From Spirillospora albida (GTDB lineage: Bacteria > Actinomycetota > Actinomycetes > Streptosporangiales > Streptosporangiaceae): 64,000 bases of DNA. Below the pieces are notes generated by a model. It saw only the letters and a list, made by a program, of their open reading frames with translations, had not been told where the DNA came from and did not search any database. Of the stretch, positions 50,290 to 58,952 are shown in pieces (positions within the stretch are counted from its first letter, which is position 1; every line of letters starts with the position of its first letter). The stretch is from the NCBI RefSeq assembly GCF_000718255.1, contig NZ_JOFJ01000005.1, positions 310,001 to 374,000 of the forward strand, read 5' to 3'. The translations under genes were made by a program, and so were the position numbers.

Positions 50290-51732
50290 TCAGGGGGTCG
50301 GTGAGAACACGGGGGTCTCGACGACGTCGGGGGTGTCGGTGGACTCGTAGCTGAACGTCACGTCGCCCCAGGTGGAGAGCGCGACATCCAGCTCACGGCT
50401 GTGCTTGGCGGCGGAGCGGAGGATGTCGGGGCCCTCGGCGAGGAAGTCGCGGCCCTCGTTCCGCGCCTTGATCATCGCCTCGAGCGCGACGCGGTTGGCG
50501 GCGGCGCCCGCGGCGATGCCCATCGGGTGGCCGATCGTCCCGCCGCCGAACTGGAGGATGACGTCCTCGTCCAGGTAGTGGAGGAGCTGGTGCATCTGCC
50601 CGGCGTGGATGCCGCCGGACGCGACGGGCATCGTCCCGGGCAGCGACGCCCACTCCTGGTCGAAGTACAGGCCCTTCACGGGGTCCGCGGGGATGCGGTC
50701 GAGGCGGAGGGTGTCGTAGAAGCCGGCGACCGTGTTCGGGTCGCCCTCCAGCTTCCCGACGACCGTGCCGGCGTGGATGTGGTCCACGCCCGCCAGCCGC
50801 ATCCACTTCGCGATGACGCGGAAGCTCACCCCGTGGCTCTTCTGCCGCGTGTACGTGGAGTGCCCCGCGCGGTGCAGGTGGAGCAGGACGCCGTTGCGCC
50901 GCGCCCATTTCGCCATGGACTGGATCGCCGTGTACCCGACGGTGAGGTCGATCATCACGATGACGCTGCCGAGCTCCTTGGCGAACTCGGCGCGCTCGTA
51001 CATGTCCTCCATGGTCGCGGCGGTGACGTTGAGGTAGTGGCCCTTGATCTCACCGGACGCGGCCTGGGCGCGCTGGACGCCCTCCATGCAGTACAGGAAC
51101 CGGTCGCGCCACCGCATGAACGGCTGCGAGTTGATGTTCTCGTCGTCCTTGGTGAAGTCGAGGCCGCCGCGCAGGGCCTCGTAGACGACGCGTCCGTAGT
51201 TGCGGGCCGACAGGCCGAGTTTCGGCTTGACCGTCGCGCCGAGCAGGGGGCGCCCGAACTTCCCGAGGTACTCGCGCTCCATCACGATGCCGTGCGCGGG
51301 CCCCTGGAACGTCTTCACGTAGTGGGCCGGGATCCGCATGTCCTCCAGGCGGAGCGCCCTGAGCGCCTTGAACCCGAAGACGTTCCCGATGATGGACGAG
51401 GTCAGGTTCGCGATCGAGCCCTCCTCGAACAGGTCGAGGTCGTAGGCGATGTACGCGATGAACTGGCCGTCCTGCCCGGGGACGGGCTCCACCCGGTAGC
51501 ACTTGGCCTGGTAGTTCTCGTAGGACGTGAGCCGGTCCGTCCACACGACCGTCCAGGTGGCGGTGGACGACTCGCCCGCGACGGCGGCGCCCGCCTCCTC
51601 CGGGGGCACGCCCGGCTGGGGCGTGATGCGGAAGGCGGCGAGGACGTCGCTGTCCCTCGGCACGTAGTCCGGCCTCCAGTAGCCCATCTCCGCGTAGGGG
51701 ATCACGCCCGCCGACCATCTGCCCGCGCTCAT
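50290..51732 (-). CDS. cbbL: Rubisco large subunit, red-type form I
   Basis: The protein has 480 residues. It fixes CO2 onto ribulose 1,5-bisphosphate. Catalytic residues are complete: GATVKPKLGLS, the carbamylated lysine in GLDFTKDDENINSQPFMRWRDRF, HLHRAGHSTYTRQK, and loop 6 in SGGIHAGQMHQLL. The pattern (SIIGNVFGFKALRALRLEDMRIPAHYVKTFQGP) is red-type form IC. ATG 51732 follows GAAGGAGAGCGGCG. It is the first gene of cbbL-cbbS-cbbX and is transcribed away from cbbR, so a CbbR-controlled operon is expected. Confidence 0.96.
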   Translation of the reverse strand: MSAGRWSAGVIPYAEMGYWRPDYVPRDSDVLAAFRITPQPGVPPEEAGAAVAGESSTATWTVVWTDRLTSYENYQAKCYRVEPVPGQDGQFIAYIAYDLDLFEEGSIANLTSSIIGNVFGFKALRALRLEDMRIPAHYVKTFQGPAHGIVMEREYLGKFGRPLLGATVKPKLGLSARNYGRVVYEALRGGLDFTKDDENINSQPFMRWRDRFLYCMEGVQRAQAASGEIKGHYLNVTAATMEDMYERAEFAKELGSVIVMIDLTVGYTAIQSMAKWARRNGVLLHLHRAGHSTYTRQKSHGVSFRVIAKWMRLAGVDHIHAGTVVGKLEGDPNTVAGFYDTLRLDRIPADPVKGLYFDQEWASLPGTMPVASGGIHAGQMHQLLHYLDEDVILQFGGGTIGHPMGIAAGAAANRVALEAMIKARNEGRDFLAEGPDILRSAAKHSRELDVALSTWGDVTFSYESTDTPDVVETPVFSPTP

Positions 51733-51863
51733 CGCCGCTCTCCTTCGGGTGCCGGATCGGGGCCGCGGCGCCCGTCCCGCGAAGGACGGCATGCCCCAGG
51801 GGAGGGCACGGGCGCCGCGTCCCGGCCACGTGAACCGTGGACGTTCCGAGGTTCGCCCGCCGA

Positions 51864-51905
51864 TACTTGTGATGTCCATCAAGTGTTTTGCGGTGATCCT
51901 CAAGC
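51864..51905. promoter_or_regulatory. Candidate CbbR operator between cbbL and cbbR
   Basis: TGATG TC CATCA (51870-51881) is a perfect 12-bp palindrome flanked by CTTG and AG. A second CAAG-type half-site (CTCAAG) follows near 51900. LysR-type regulators bind such dyads in divergent control regions, but the T-N11-A rule is met only roughly. Confidence 0.4.
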
Positions 51906-51928
51906 GATCGGTTGAACCTGGAGGTCGG

Positions 51929-52861
51929 GTGACGGAGGCGCGGCTGCGGACGTTCGTGGCGCTCGCCGAGGCCGGCTCGGTGCGGGCGGCGGCGCGGAGC
52001 CTGTACGTGACGGAGTCGGCGGTGTCGGCGGCGGTCGCGGCGCTGACCCGGGAACTCGGTGTTCCGCTCGTCCGGCGGGAGGGGCGCGGGGTGCGGCTGA
52101 CCCCGGCCGGGACGGTCTACGCCGGGTACGCGCGGCAGGTGCTCGGCCTCCTGGAGGAGGGCCGGGCGGCGGCGCGGGGGGCGGCCGACCCGGCCCGGGG
52201 GCCGCTGCGGCTCGCGGCGGTGACGACGGCCGCCGACCAGCTCCTGCCCGGCCTGCTCGCCGCGTTCCGCGCGCGGTGGCCGGAGGTGGACCTGGCGCTG
52301 GAGGTGGGGCCGCGCCGCCGGGTGTGGAGCAGTCTGGCCGCGCACGAGGCCGACCTGGTACTGGCCGGGCGGCCCCCGGCGGGCGTCCCGGCGACCGTGC
52401 TGGCGCGGCGCCCGAACGACCTCGTCGTGGTGGGCGCGCCGGACGTCGCCGCCCGGTTCGCGCTCGCGGACACGCCATGGGTGATGCGCGAGCCGGGGTC
52501 GGGGACGCGCGCGACCGCGGACGCCTACCTCGCGGAGCGGGAGGTGGCGCCGCCGCGCCTGGTGCTCGGGTCGAACGGCGCGGTCGTCGCGGGCGCGGCG
52601 GCGGGCCTCGGCGTCGCGCTGGTGTCCCGGGACGCGGTCGGCGCGGAACTGGACGCGGGGCACCTCGTCGTCGTGGACGCGCCCGGAATGCCGCTCGACC
52701 GGCCCTGGCACGCCGTCGCGGGACCGGCGCCGACCGCGACCACCCTGCTCTTCGTCCGGCACCTCCTGGAGGCGCCCGGCTGGACCCCCGCGACCGGAGC
52801 GCCCGGAGCGCGGGGCCGAGCGTTCAGGCCAGGCACCAGAGCGGGATCGACAGGAGCGTGA
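51929..52861 (+). CDS. cbbR: LysR-family regulator, probable CbbR
   Basis: The protein has 310 residues. The N-terminal winged helix (RLRTFVALAEAGSVRAAARSLYVTESAVSAAVAALTRELGVPLVRREGRGVRLTPAG) is classic LysR. The effector domain (about 90-295) begins LRLAAVTTAADQLLPGLLAAFRARWPEVDLALEVG. Divergent placement from cbbL is what defines CbbR. Ribulose bisphosphate or NADPH are typical effectors. GTG 51929 has GGAGG 5 nt upstream. The last 38 nt overlap a small convergent gene. Confidence 0.88.
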   Translation: MTEARLRTFVALAEAGSVRAAARSLYVTESAVSAAVAALTRELGVPLVRREGRGVRLTPAGTVYAGYARQVLGLLEEGRAAARGAADPARGPLRLAAVTTAADQLLPGLLAAFRARWPEVDLALEVGPRRRVWSSLAAHEADLVLAGRPPAGVPATVLARRPNDLVVVGAPDVAARFALADTPWVMREPGSGTRATADAYLAEREVAPPRLVLGSNGAVVAGAAAGLGVALVSRDAVGAELDAGHLVVVDAPGMPLDRPWHAVAGPAPTATTLLFVRHLLEAPGWTPATGAPGARGRAFRPGTRAGSTGA

Positions 52862-53012
52862 GGCCGACGGCCATCAGCGCGAGGCCCGCGGGCTGCCCGG
52901 AGTCGCCCGCCGACGGCACCGTCCGGCGCCGCCGCAGCACGGCGGAGAACCCCCACAGAAATGCCAGCGCGATGACGTCCATCACAATGGCGAGCCCGAT
53001 CACGCCCGGCAT
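52824..53012 (-). CDS. Small two-helix membrane protein, 62 aa
   Basis: Two hydrophobic segments (MPGVIGLAIVMDVIALAFLWGFSAVL and LALMAVGLTLLSIPLWCLA) flank a basic loop (RRRRTVPSAGDSGQP). GAGGGGGG precedes the ATG. Its C-terminal part overlaps cbbR in convergence. I recognise no family. Confidence 0.55.
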   Translation of the reverse strand: MPGVIGLAIVMDVIALAFLWGFSAVLRRRRTVPSAGDSGQPAGLALMAVGLTLLSIPLWCLA

Positions 53013-53145
53013 CCCCCCTCGTCAAAAGCCCAGCGTAGAGCATGGATGCCGGTGCCCCGGCGCGGATTTTCGCGAGGAGCCCATCTGCGCCGGGCCCCTT
53101 TTCCAACTCGCCCCTTATTGCCGAATATGGGCATTCAATTCGCAT

Positions 53146-54456
53146 TTATGAGGACAGAACACCGGGGCGGCGTCGCGCGCCCCGCCCCGGCGCGACAGAA
53201 TCTGATTCGGCAACCGCGAAAGGGGCTTCCTTGACATCCTCCCCGTCTGGAAGGGCGGGGATTCCCTTGGTCGCCCTCGGGTGTTCCTGTTTCACAGCCG
53301 ACCGCCCCGTCCGGGAGGAGTCCCGTTGAGGTCTTACACCGGCTCCGCAGGCCGTCACCGCCAGCCCGGCGGCCAGGATGTTGCGCGCCGCGTTCACGTC
53401 ACGGTCGTGGACGACGCCGCACCGGCACCTCCACTTGCGGACGTTCAGCGGCATCTTCTCGGCGAGCGCACCGCAGGCCGAGCAGGTCTTGGACGAGGGG
53501 AACCAGCGGTCGACCACCACCAGGTCCCGCCCGTACCAGCCGGCCTTGTACTCCAGCATGGTCCGCAACTCGCGCCAGCCGGCGTCGCTGATGGCACGGG
53601 CCAGCGTGTGGTTCTTGACCATGTTGCGGACGGTCAGGTCCTCGATCACGAGCGTTTGGTTCTCACGCACGAGCCTCGTGGACAGTTTGTGCAGATAGTC
53701 CCGGCGCCGGTCGGCGATCCGGGCATGGATCCGCGCGACCTGGACGCGAGCCTTGGCCCGGTTCGCCGACCCCTTCTGCTTGCGGGCCAGGTTCCGCTGG
53801 GCGCGGGCGAGCCGGTCCCGGTCGGCGCGCTCGTGCCGCGGGTTGGTGACCTTCTCCCCGGTCGACAGGGTCACCAGGTGGTTCAGGCCGGCGTCGACAC
53901 CTACCGCATTCCCGGACACCGGGAGAGGCGTAATGGTGTCCTGGCAGAGCAGGGACACCCACCAGCGGCCCGCCGCATCGCGCGACACCGTCACCGTGGA
54001 CGGGACCTGTCCGACGGGGAGCGGCCGGGACCAGATGATGTGCAGCGGGTCGGTCATCTTAGCCAGGGTGAGCCGCCCGTCCCTAAACCGGAACGCCGAC
54101 GCGGTGAACTCGGCCGACGCCCGCGACTTGTGCTTGGACTTGAACCGCGGATACCCGGCGCGCTTGTCGAAGAACACGGTGAACGCGCCCTGCAGATGCC
54201 GCAGCGCCTGCTGCAGCGGCACACAGGACACCTCGTTGAGGTAGGCCAGGTCCTCGGTCTTCTTCCACCCCGTCAGCATCGCCGAGGTGGCGTTGTAGTT
54301 GATCCGCTCCCGGCGCTGGAACCATGCCGTGGTGCGGGCCTCCAGGGCCAGGTTGTAGACCTTGCGCACACACCCGAACGTCCGGTTCAGCAGATCCGCC
54401 TGCTCCGGAGTCGGGTAGAAGCGGCACTTGAACGCCCGCTGCACACATCTGGTCAC
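53146..54456 (-). CDS. tnpB: TnpB-type transposon-encoded nuclease (IS605 OrfB)
   Basis: The protein has 436 residues. It is the RNA-guided endonuclease ancestor of Cas12. RuvC residues appear in GVDAGLNHLVTLSTGE and LVIEDLTVRNM, and the C-terminal Cys pair CSAC with CRCGVVHDRDVNAARN carries the zinc ribbon and third acidic site. All are intact, so it may be active. No tnpA lies nearby. The frame continues about 28 codons past the element's right end into flanking sequence (from about KEAPFAVAESD), so the C-terminus is probably extended. GTG 54456 has no ribosome site. Confidence 0.9.
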   Translation of the reverse strand: MTRCVQRAFKCRFYPTPEQADLLNRTFGCVRKVYNLALEARTTAWFQRRERINYNATSAMLTGWKKTEDLAYLNEVSCVPLQQALRHLQGAFTVFFDKRAGYPRFKSKHKSRASAEFTASAFRFRDGRLTLAKMTDPLHIIWSRPLPVGQVPSTVTVSRDAAGRWWVSLLCQDTITPLPVSGNAVGVDAGLNHLVTLSTGEKVTNPRHERADRDRLARAQRNLARKQKGSANRAKARVQVARIHARIADRRRDYLHKLSTRLVRENQTLVIEDLTVRNMVKNHTLARAISDAGWRELRTMLEYKAGWYGRDLVVVDRWFPSSKTCSACGALAEKMPLNVRKWRCRCGVVHDRDVNAARNILAAGLAVTACGAGVRPQRDSSRTGRSAVKQEHPRATKGIPALPDGEDVKEAPFAVAESDSVAPGRGARRRPGVLSS

Positions 54457-54600
54457 GGACGGCAAGCTAGCACACCTGTTCGAACCGGGTCCGCGTGTTC
54501 CGAATTTCCCCGCCGGCCCGGAGCGGCGTACCGACCGTCCTGGCCTGATCCGCAAGAACTCCGTTTCCTCCCCTGCCTGAAGGCAGGGGTATCCACGGAA
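53231..54600 (-). mobile_element. TnpB-only IS200/IS605-type element
   Basis: The right end is at TTGACATCCTCC (53231), followed by a subterminal hairpin 53241-53260 (CCCCGTC...GGGCGGGG). The left end carries a hairpin CCCCTGCCT/AGGCAGGGG at 54570-54589, and the element probably ends near 54600. There are no terminal inverted repeats or target duplications, as expected for the family. The element sits between the small gene after cbbR and an oxidoreductase gene. The left boundary is uncertain by about 15 nt. Confidence 0.8.
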
Positions 54601-54608
54601 GGAATCTG

Positions 54609-55814
54609 ATGACCGACGCCACCGCCCACCACCCCCGCCCTTACGACATCGTGCTGTTCGGCGCGACCGGCTTCACCGGCGCGCTCACCGCCGAGTACCT
54701 GGCGGAGCACGCCGACCCCGGCACCCGATGGGCCCTCGCCGGGCGCAACCGGAAGAAGCTGGAGGCGGTCCGCGACCGGCTCGCCGAGATCGACCCGGCG
54801 TGCGCCGAGCTGCCGCTGCTGCACGCCGACACCACCGACACCGCCTCCATCGAGGAGATGGCGCGGTCCACGAGGGTCGTCATCACGACCGTCGGCCCGT
54901 ACGCCGAGTACGGCGAACCGCTCGTCGCCGCGTGCGCGCGCTCAGGGACCGACTACGTCGACCTCACCGGCGAACCCCAGTTCGCCGACCGGATGTACGT
55001 GAAGTACCACGCCGAGGCCGTGCGCAGCGGCGCCCGGATCATCCACGCCTGCGGGTTCGACTCCATCCCGCACGACCTCGGCGTGTACTACACCGTCAAG
55101 CAGCTCCCCGAGGACGTCCCGCTCCACGTGGAGGGGTTCGTCCGGGTGAACGCGACGTTCTCCGGCGGCACCCTCCACTCGGCCGTCGGCGTCTTCTCGG
55201 ACGCGTCGGGCGTGCTGCGCGCCGAGCGGGAGCGGCGCGCTCTGGTGGAGCGCCCGGCGGGCCGCCGCGTCAGGATCTCGCGCCGTCCCGTCCCGAAGGC
55301 CAAGGTCGGGGACGGCTGGACGCTGCCGATGCCGACCATCGACCCCGCCATCGTCACCCGCTCGGCCGCCGCGCTCGACCGGTACGGCCCCGACTTCACC
55401 TACGGCCACTACGTCGCCGTCAAGCGGTTCCCCGTCGCCGCCGCGATGGCGGCCGGGTCGGGCGCCGTGCTGGCCCTGGCCCAGCTGCCGCCGACGCGCG
55501 CGCTGCTGCTGCGGATCGCGACGCCGGGTGAGGGCCCCTCGCCGGAGCGCCGCGCCCGCCACTGGTTCAGCGTGAAGTTCGTCGGCGAGGGCGGCGGCGA
55601 GCGCGTCGTGACGGAGGTCAGGGGCGGCGACCCCGGCTACGACGAGACCGCGAAGATGCTCGCCGAGTCGGCGCTGTGCCTCGCGCACGACGACCTGCCG
55701 GAGACGTCCGGGCAGGTCACCACGGCCGCCGCGATGGGCGACGCGCTGCTGGCGCGGCTCGTCCGGGCCGGGCTGACCTTCCGGGTGATCGAGCAGGGCC
55801 CGACGAAGCGCTGA
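54609..55814 (+). CDS. Trans-acting enoyl reductase / saccharopine-dehydrogenase-like protein
   Basis: The protein has 401 residues. A Rossmann opening (YDIVLFGATGFTGALTAEYLAEHA) and VVITTVGPYAEYGEPLVAACARSGTDYVDLTGEPQF place it in the saccharopine-dehydrogenase-like family that includes the mycobacterial trans-acting enoyl reductases of lipid synthesis. No polyketide synthase is nearby, so the substrate is unknown. ATG 54609 has GGAAGGA right at the edge of the TnpB element, 9 bp inside it or next to it, so the element was inserted at the 5' end of this gene. Confidence 0.85.
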   Translation: MTDATAHHPRPYDIVLFGATGFTGALTAEYLAEHADPGTRWALAGRNRKKLEAVRDRLAEIDPACAELPLLHADTTDTASIEEMARSTRVVITTVGPYAEYGEPLVAACARSGTDYVDLTGEPQFADRMYVKYHAEAVRSGARIIHACGFDSIPHDLGVYYTVKQLPEDVPLHVEGFVRVNATFSGGTLHSAVGVFSDASGVLRAERERRALVERPAGRRVRISRRPVPKAKVGDGWTLPMPTIDPAIVTRSAAALDRYGPDFTYGHYVAVKRFPVAAAMAAGSGAVLALAQLPPTRALLLRIATPGEGPSPERRARHWFSVKFVGEGGGERVVTEVRGGDPGYDETAKMLAESALCLAHDDLPETSGQVTTAAAMGDALLARLVRAGLTFRVIEQGPTKR

Positions 55815-55821
55815 CGCGGCG

Positions 55822-55883
55822 TCAGGTGCCCAGGGGGCTTGTGCTCAGGCGCCCAGGGGGCGTTTCTCAGGCGCCCAGGGGGC
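55822..55883. repeat. Three near-identical 17-bp repeats at the end of the kinase gene
   Basis: TCAGGtGCCCAGGGGGC (55822), then TCAGGcGCCCAGGGGGC at 55845 and at 55867, spaced 23 and 22 nt. The third copy contains the histidine kinase stop codon (TCA on the plus strand) and the RPLGA end, so the two others are duplicated 3' ends of that gene. Confidence 0.8.
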
Positions 55884-57099
55884 GACGGCCGGGCATCGGG
55901 ATCACGGCCTCCACGGTCGTCCCGACGCCCGGCCGGCTCGTCACCGAGACCCGGCCGCCGAGCAGCTCCGCCCGCTCGGCCATGCCGCGCAACCCGTAGG
56001 ACTCAGACCGCCCGCGGCGTTCGCTCCGCTCGCCTCGCCCGCTCCGCTCGCCCTGCCCGCCTCGCTCGCTCCGCTCGCCCTGCCCGCCTCGCTCGCTCCG
56101 CTCGCCGCGCACCCCCTGCGCGTACACGTCGCGCAGCGAGAAGCCCGTCCCGTCGTCGGTCACCTTGAGCCGGACGCGGTCGGACCCGTGCTCCAGCAGC
56201 AGGTCGACACAGCTCGCCGACGCGTGCCGCAGGCTGTTCCCGACGGCCTCCTGCGCGATGCGGTACAGCGCCGTCTGCACATGGTCGGGCAGTTCCTCCT
56301 CCAGCTCCCCCTCGATGGTCACGCTCACCTCGATGGCCCCGGCCGGGCCGTGGCCGTCCCCCGCCTCGCGGGCGAGGGTCGCGAGGGCCGCCGACAGGCC
56401 GAGGTCGTCGAGGACGGGCGGGCGCAGCCCGCCGATCGCGGCGCGCGTCTCGGCGGCGGCCAGCTCGCACAGCTCCCGCGCGATCATGATCTGCGCGAGG
56501 GCCTCCGGGTGGTGCTCGGGCAGCGCCCGCTCCGCCGCCGACAGGTGGAAGCCGAGGCTGGCGAGACGCTGCGCGATGCCGTCGTGGATCTCCCGGCTGA
56601 GCCGGGACCGCTCCGCCTCCTGCGCCTCGACCGCCCGCTCGGCGAACCACTCCGCCGCGTGCTCGCGCTCGCGGGCCGTCCGCAGCCGCCGGCACGAGCA
56701 CAGGACGGGCGCGAACAGCCCGGCCAGCGAGGTGACGAGCGCGATGTCCGCGGCCGCGCACGGCCCCGCCGACCGGACGTCCAGGACGGCGATCGCGGTG
56801 CCGCCCGCCAGGACAGGGACGGCCGCGCCGCGCCCGTCGGCGTGCACCCGGACCCGGCCGTGGGCGGCGACCCAGCCGACGTCGCCCTCGCCCAGCGGGA
56901 CGGGCGGCCCCGGCCACTCCAGCGCGCGCTCCTCCTCGTCCAGCACGTACACGTCGCAGAACGTCAGCGCCCGCGCGGACCGGACGACCAGTTCCGCGAG
57001 GTCCTCCGCCATGCGAGGCAGCTCCCGGTCGGAGCACGCGACCGCGACGACGCGCAGCAGCAGGTCCGTGCCGCGCCCGGCGAGCATCTCCAGCGTCAC
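55867..57099 (-). CDS. NarL-type sensor histidine kinase with GAF domain and ATP-lid insertion
   Basis: The protein has 410 residues. A GAF-like domain (about 1-140) is followed by HisKA_3 (SREIHDGIAQRLASLGFHLS, H172) and HATPase (N-box QEAVGNSLRHA, G1 DDGTGF at 315-320, then GLRGMAERAELLGG). Between G1 and the next conserved segment, residues about 331-367 are a low-complexity insert of ERGG/GERSERG units. No membrane helix is seen, so the sensor is cytosolic. It overlaps the response-regulator stop as GTGA. Confidence 0.92.
   Translation of the reverse strand: MTLEMLAGRGTDLLLRVVAVACSDRELPRMAEDLAELVVRSARALTFCDVYVLDEEERALEWPGPPVPLGEGDVGWVAAHGRVRVHADGRGAAVPVLAGGTAIAVLDVRSAGPCAAADIALVTSLAGLFAPVLCSCRRLRTAREREHAAEWFAERAVEAQEAERSRLSREIHDGIAQRLASLGFHLSAAERALPEHHPEALAQIMIARELCELAAAETRAAIGGLRPPVLDDLGLSAALATLAREAGDGHGPAGAIEVSVTIEGELEEELPDHVQTALYRIAQEAVGNSLRHASASCVDLLLEHGSDRVRLKVTDDGTGFSLRDVYAQGVRGERSERGGQGERSERGGQGERSGRGERSERRGRSESYGLRGMAERAELLGGRVSVTSRPGVGTTVEAVIPMPGRRPLGA
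55999..56109. repeat. Tandem repeat coding the ATP-lid insert
   Basis: An imperfect unit of about 30 bp, built on CGCTCGCTCCGCTCGCCCTG, is repeated two to three times. It encodes residues about 331-367 of the histidine kinase. Confidence 0.75.
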
Positions 57100-57752
57100 C
57101 GGAACAGGCCCTCGCGGAGCGCGACCGCGATCGCCGCCGACCGGTCGGTCACCTCCAGCTTGCGGTAGAGGGCGCGCAGATGGCTCTTGACGGTCTCCTC
57201 GCTCAGTACGAGCCGCGCCGCGATCGCCTTGTTCGACAGCCCTCCGACCAGCAGCGACAGCACCTCGCTCTCGCGCTGGGTGAGGCCCCGGTTCGCACCG
57301 GGCCAGAACTCGCCGCGGGTCAGCCGGGCAGCGGTCACCGCCATCCGCCCGGCCAGCGTGGGGTCGACGACGGTCTCGCCGCGGGCGACCTCCTCCAGCC
57401 GCCGGACGAGCTCCGGGCCGTCCACGCGCTTCAGCAGGTAGCCGCCCGCGCCGGCGCGCAGCGCCTCGAAGACGTACTGCTCGTCGTCGTAGACCGACAG
57501 GAACACCACGCGCGCCTCCGGTACGCGCCCGGTCAGCGACCGGCACAGGTCGAGCCCGCTCTCCGGGCCGAGCCGCACATCGAGCAGGACGACGTCCGGG
57601 CGCAGCGAGGTCACGAGCCGGGTGGCCTCGTCCCCCGTCCCCGCCTGGCCCACCACCCGCACGCGTCCCGCGAAACCGGCCAGCATCGCCTGCAGCCCGG
57701 CGAGGATCATCTCGTGGTCGTCCACCAGGACGACGCGTACGGGGGCGCTCAT
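57096..57752 (-). CDS. NarL/LuxR-family response regulator
   Basis: The protein has 218 residues. The receiver (VRVVLVDDHEMILAGLQAML; D58 in VVLLDVRLGPESG; LLKRVDGPELVRRL) is followed by a LuxR helix-turn-helix (LTQRESEVLSLLVGGLSNKAIAARLVLSEETVKSHLRALYRKLEV). ATG 57752 starts the normal receiver N-terminus. It is co-translated with the GAF histidine kinase that should phosphorylate it. The pair sits beside phosphoribulokinase on the opposite strand; control of carbon fixation is a guess. Confidence 0.93.
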   Translation of the reverse strand: MSAPVRVVLVDDHEMILAGLQAMLAGFAGRVRVVGQAGTGDEATRLVTSLRPDVVLLDVRLGPESGLDLCRSLTGRVPEARVVFLSVYDDEQYVFEALRAGAGGYLLKRVDGPELVRRLEEVARGETVVDPTLAGRMAVTAARLTRGEFWPGANRGLTQRESEVLSLLVGGLSNKAIAARLVLSEETVKSHLRALYRKLEVTDRSAAIAVALREGLFR

Positions 57753-57911
57753 CCCGGCACGATAACAACCGGGGGCTACTGGCCAGTAGCCCCCGTGTGG
57801 CGGGGCATTCCGCTTCTCCCCCACCGACTCACCTGATTGGGGGACGCCCCCCGCCACCGGCCCCCGTACGCTTCATCACGAAAACGGAATTCCGCAGGAC
57901 GGAGGAGCGAG

Positions 57912-58886
57912 GTGCCCCATCGGATCGTGCATATGCTCCGGGCGCGCGGGACCGGCCGCCGCCCCGTCATGCTCGCCATCGCCGGGGACAGCGCGGCGGG
58001 CAAGACCACACTGACCAGGGGGCTTGTGCAGTGTCTGGGGGCGGACCGCATGACCGCGGTCTGCGTGGACGACTACCACCGCTACGACCGCTCCGAACGG
58101 GCAGGCAGGCCGTTCACCGCGCTGCATCCCGACTGCAACCACATCGACATCATGGAGCAGCACCTCCAGCTCCTGTCGATGGGCGAGCCGATCCTCAAGC
58201 CGGTCTACGACCACGCGACGGGCGAGCTCGTCCGTCCCGAGCTGGTCGAACCGCGCGACTTCGTCATCGTGGAGGGCCTCCTGCCCCTCCACACGCGGCT
58301 CGCCCGCGCCTGCTTCGACATCACGGTCTACCTCGACCCGCCCGAGCCGCTGCGGCACGCCTGGAAGATCCGCCGCGACTGCGACAAGCGCGGCTACACC
58401 CCCGGCCAGGTGCGGGCCGAGCTGCACCGGCGCGAGCCCGAGAGCGCCGCCTACATCCGCCCGCAGCGCCGCTGGGCCGACATCGTCGTCCGGTTCGCCC
58501 CCGTCGCGGGCCGCATGGACCCGCCCGGCACCCCCCTGTCGGCCGAGCTGCTGCTGCGGCCGACGATCGACCACCCCGAGCTGAACGGCGTCCTGGACGG
58601 CACCGCCCCCGGCGACCGCGAGACGGCCATGCACCTGCGCCTGCACCGCGACACCGACGGCCGCCCCGTGGACGCCCTCCACGTCCACGGCTACGTCTCG
58701 CCGGAGGAGTCCCAGGTCGTGAAGAAGGCCATCTGGGAACGCCTCGGCCCCCGCGCCGGCGCCACCCTGCCCGACCCCGGAGCCCTCGGCCGCCTGGGCG
58801 ACACCGCCACCAGCGACCCCCTGGCCATCACCCAGCTCCTCCTCCTGTACCACCTGCTGGACGCCGACCAGAGACAGGCGGCGTAG
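57912..58886 (+). CDS. prk: Phosphoribulokinase
   Basis: The protein has 324 residues. It phosphorylates ribulose 5-phosphate to the Rubisco substrate. The P-loop IAGDSAAGKTTLTRGL (about 27-42), AVCVDDYHRYDRSERAG and ALHPDCNHIDIMEQHLQLL, LVEPRDFVIVEGLLPLHT and RPTIDHPELNG follow bacterial Prk. GTG 57912 has AGGACGGAGGAGCG upstream. It stands about 6 kb from cbbLSX but completes the two unique Calvin-cycle steps. A strong terminator follows. Confidence 0.9.
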   Translation: MPHRIVHMLRARGTGRRPVMLAIAGDSAAGKTTLTRGLVQCLGADRMTAVCVDDYHRYDRSERAGRPFTALHPDCNHIDIMEQHLQLLSMGEPILKPVYDHATGELVRPELVEPRDFVIVEGLLPLHTRLARACFDITVYLDPPEPLRHAWKIRRDCDKRGYTPGQVRAELHRREPESAAYIRPQRRWADIVVRFAPVAGRMDPPGTPLSAELLLRPTIDHPELNGVLDGTAPGDRETAMHLRLHRDTDGRPVDALHVHGYVSPEESQVVKKAIWERLGPRAGATLPDPGALGRLGDTATSDPLAITQLLLLYHLLDADQRQAA

Positions 58887-58952
58887 GGCTCCGCGAGCGT
58901 GCGGGGAGGCCCCGGGGCTTGGACCTGTGCCCCGGGCCGCACGCGGCGCGGC

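Noticed and set aside
55999..56109. 30-bp repeat considered as a CRISPR
   Set aside because: The copies are adjacent, imperfect and in frame within a histidine kinase.
57100..57768. N-terminal extension of the NarL-type histidine kinase frame
   Set aside because: It is a shifted reading of the response regulator; the GTG overlapping that gene's stop is used instead.
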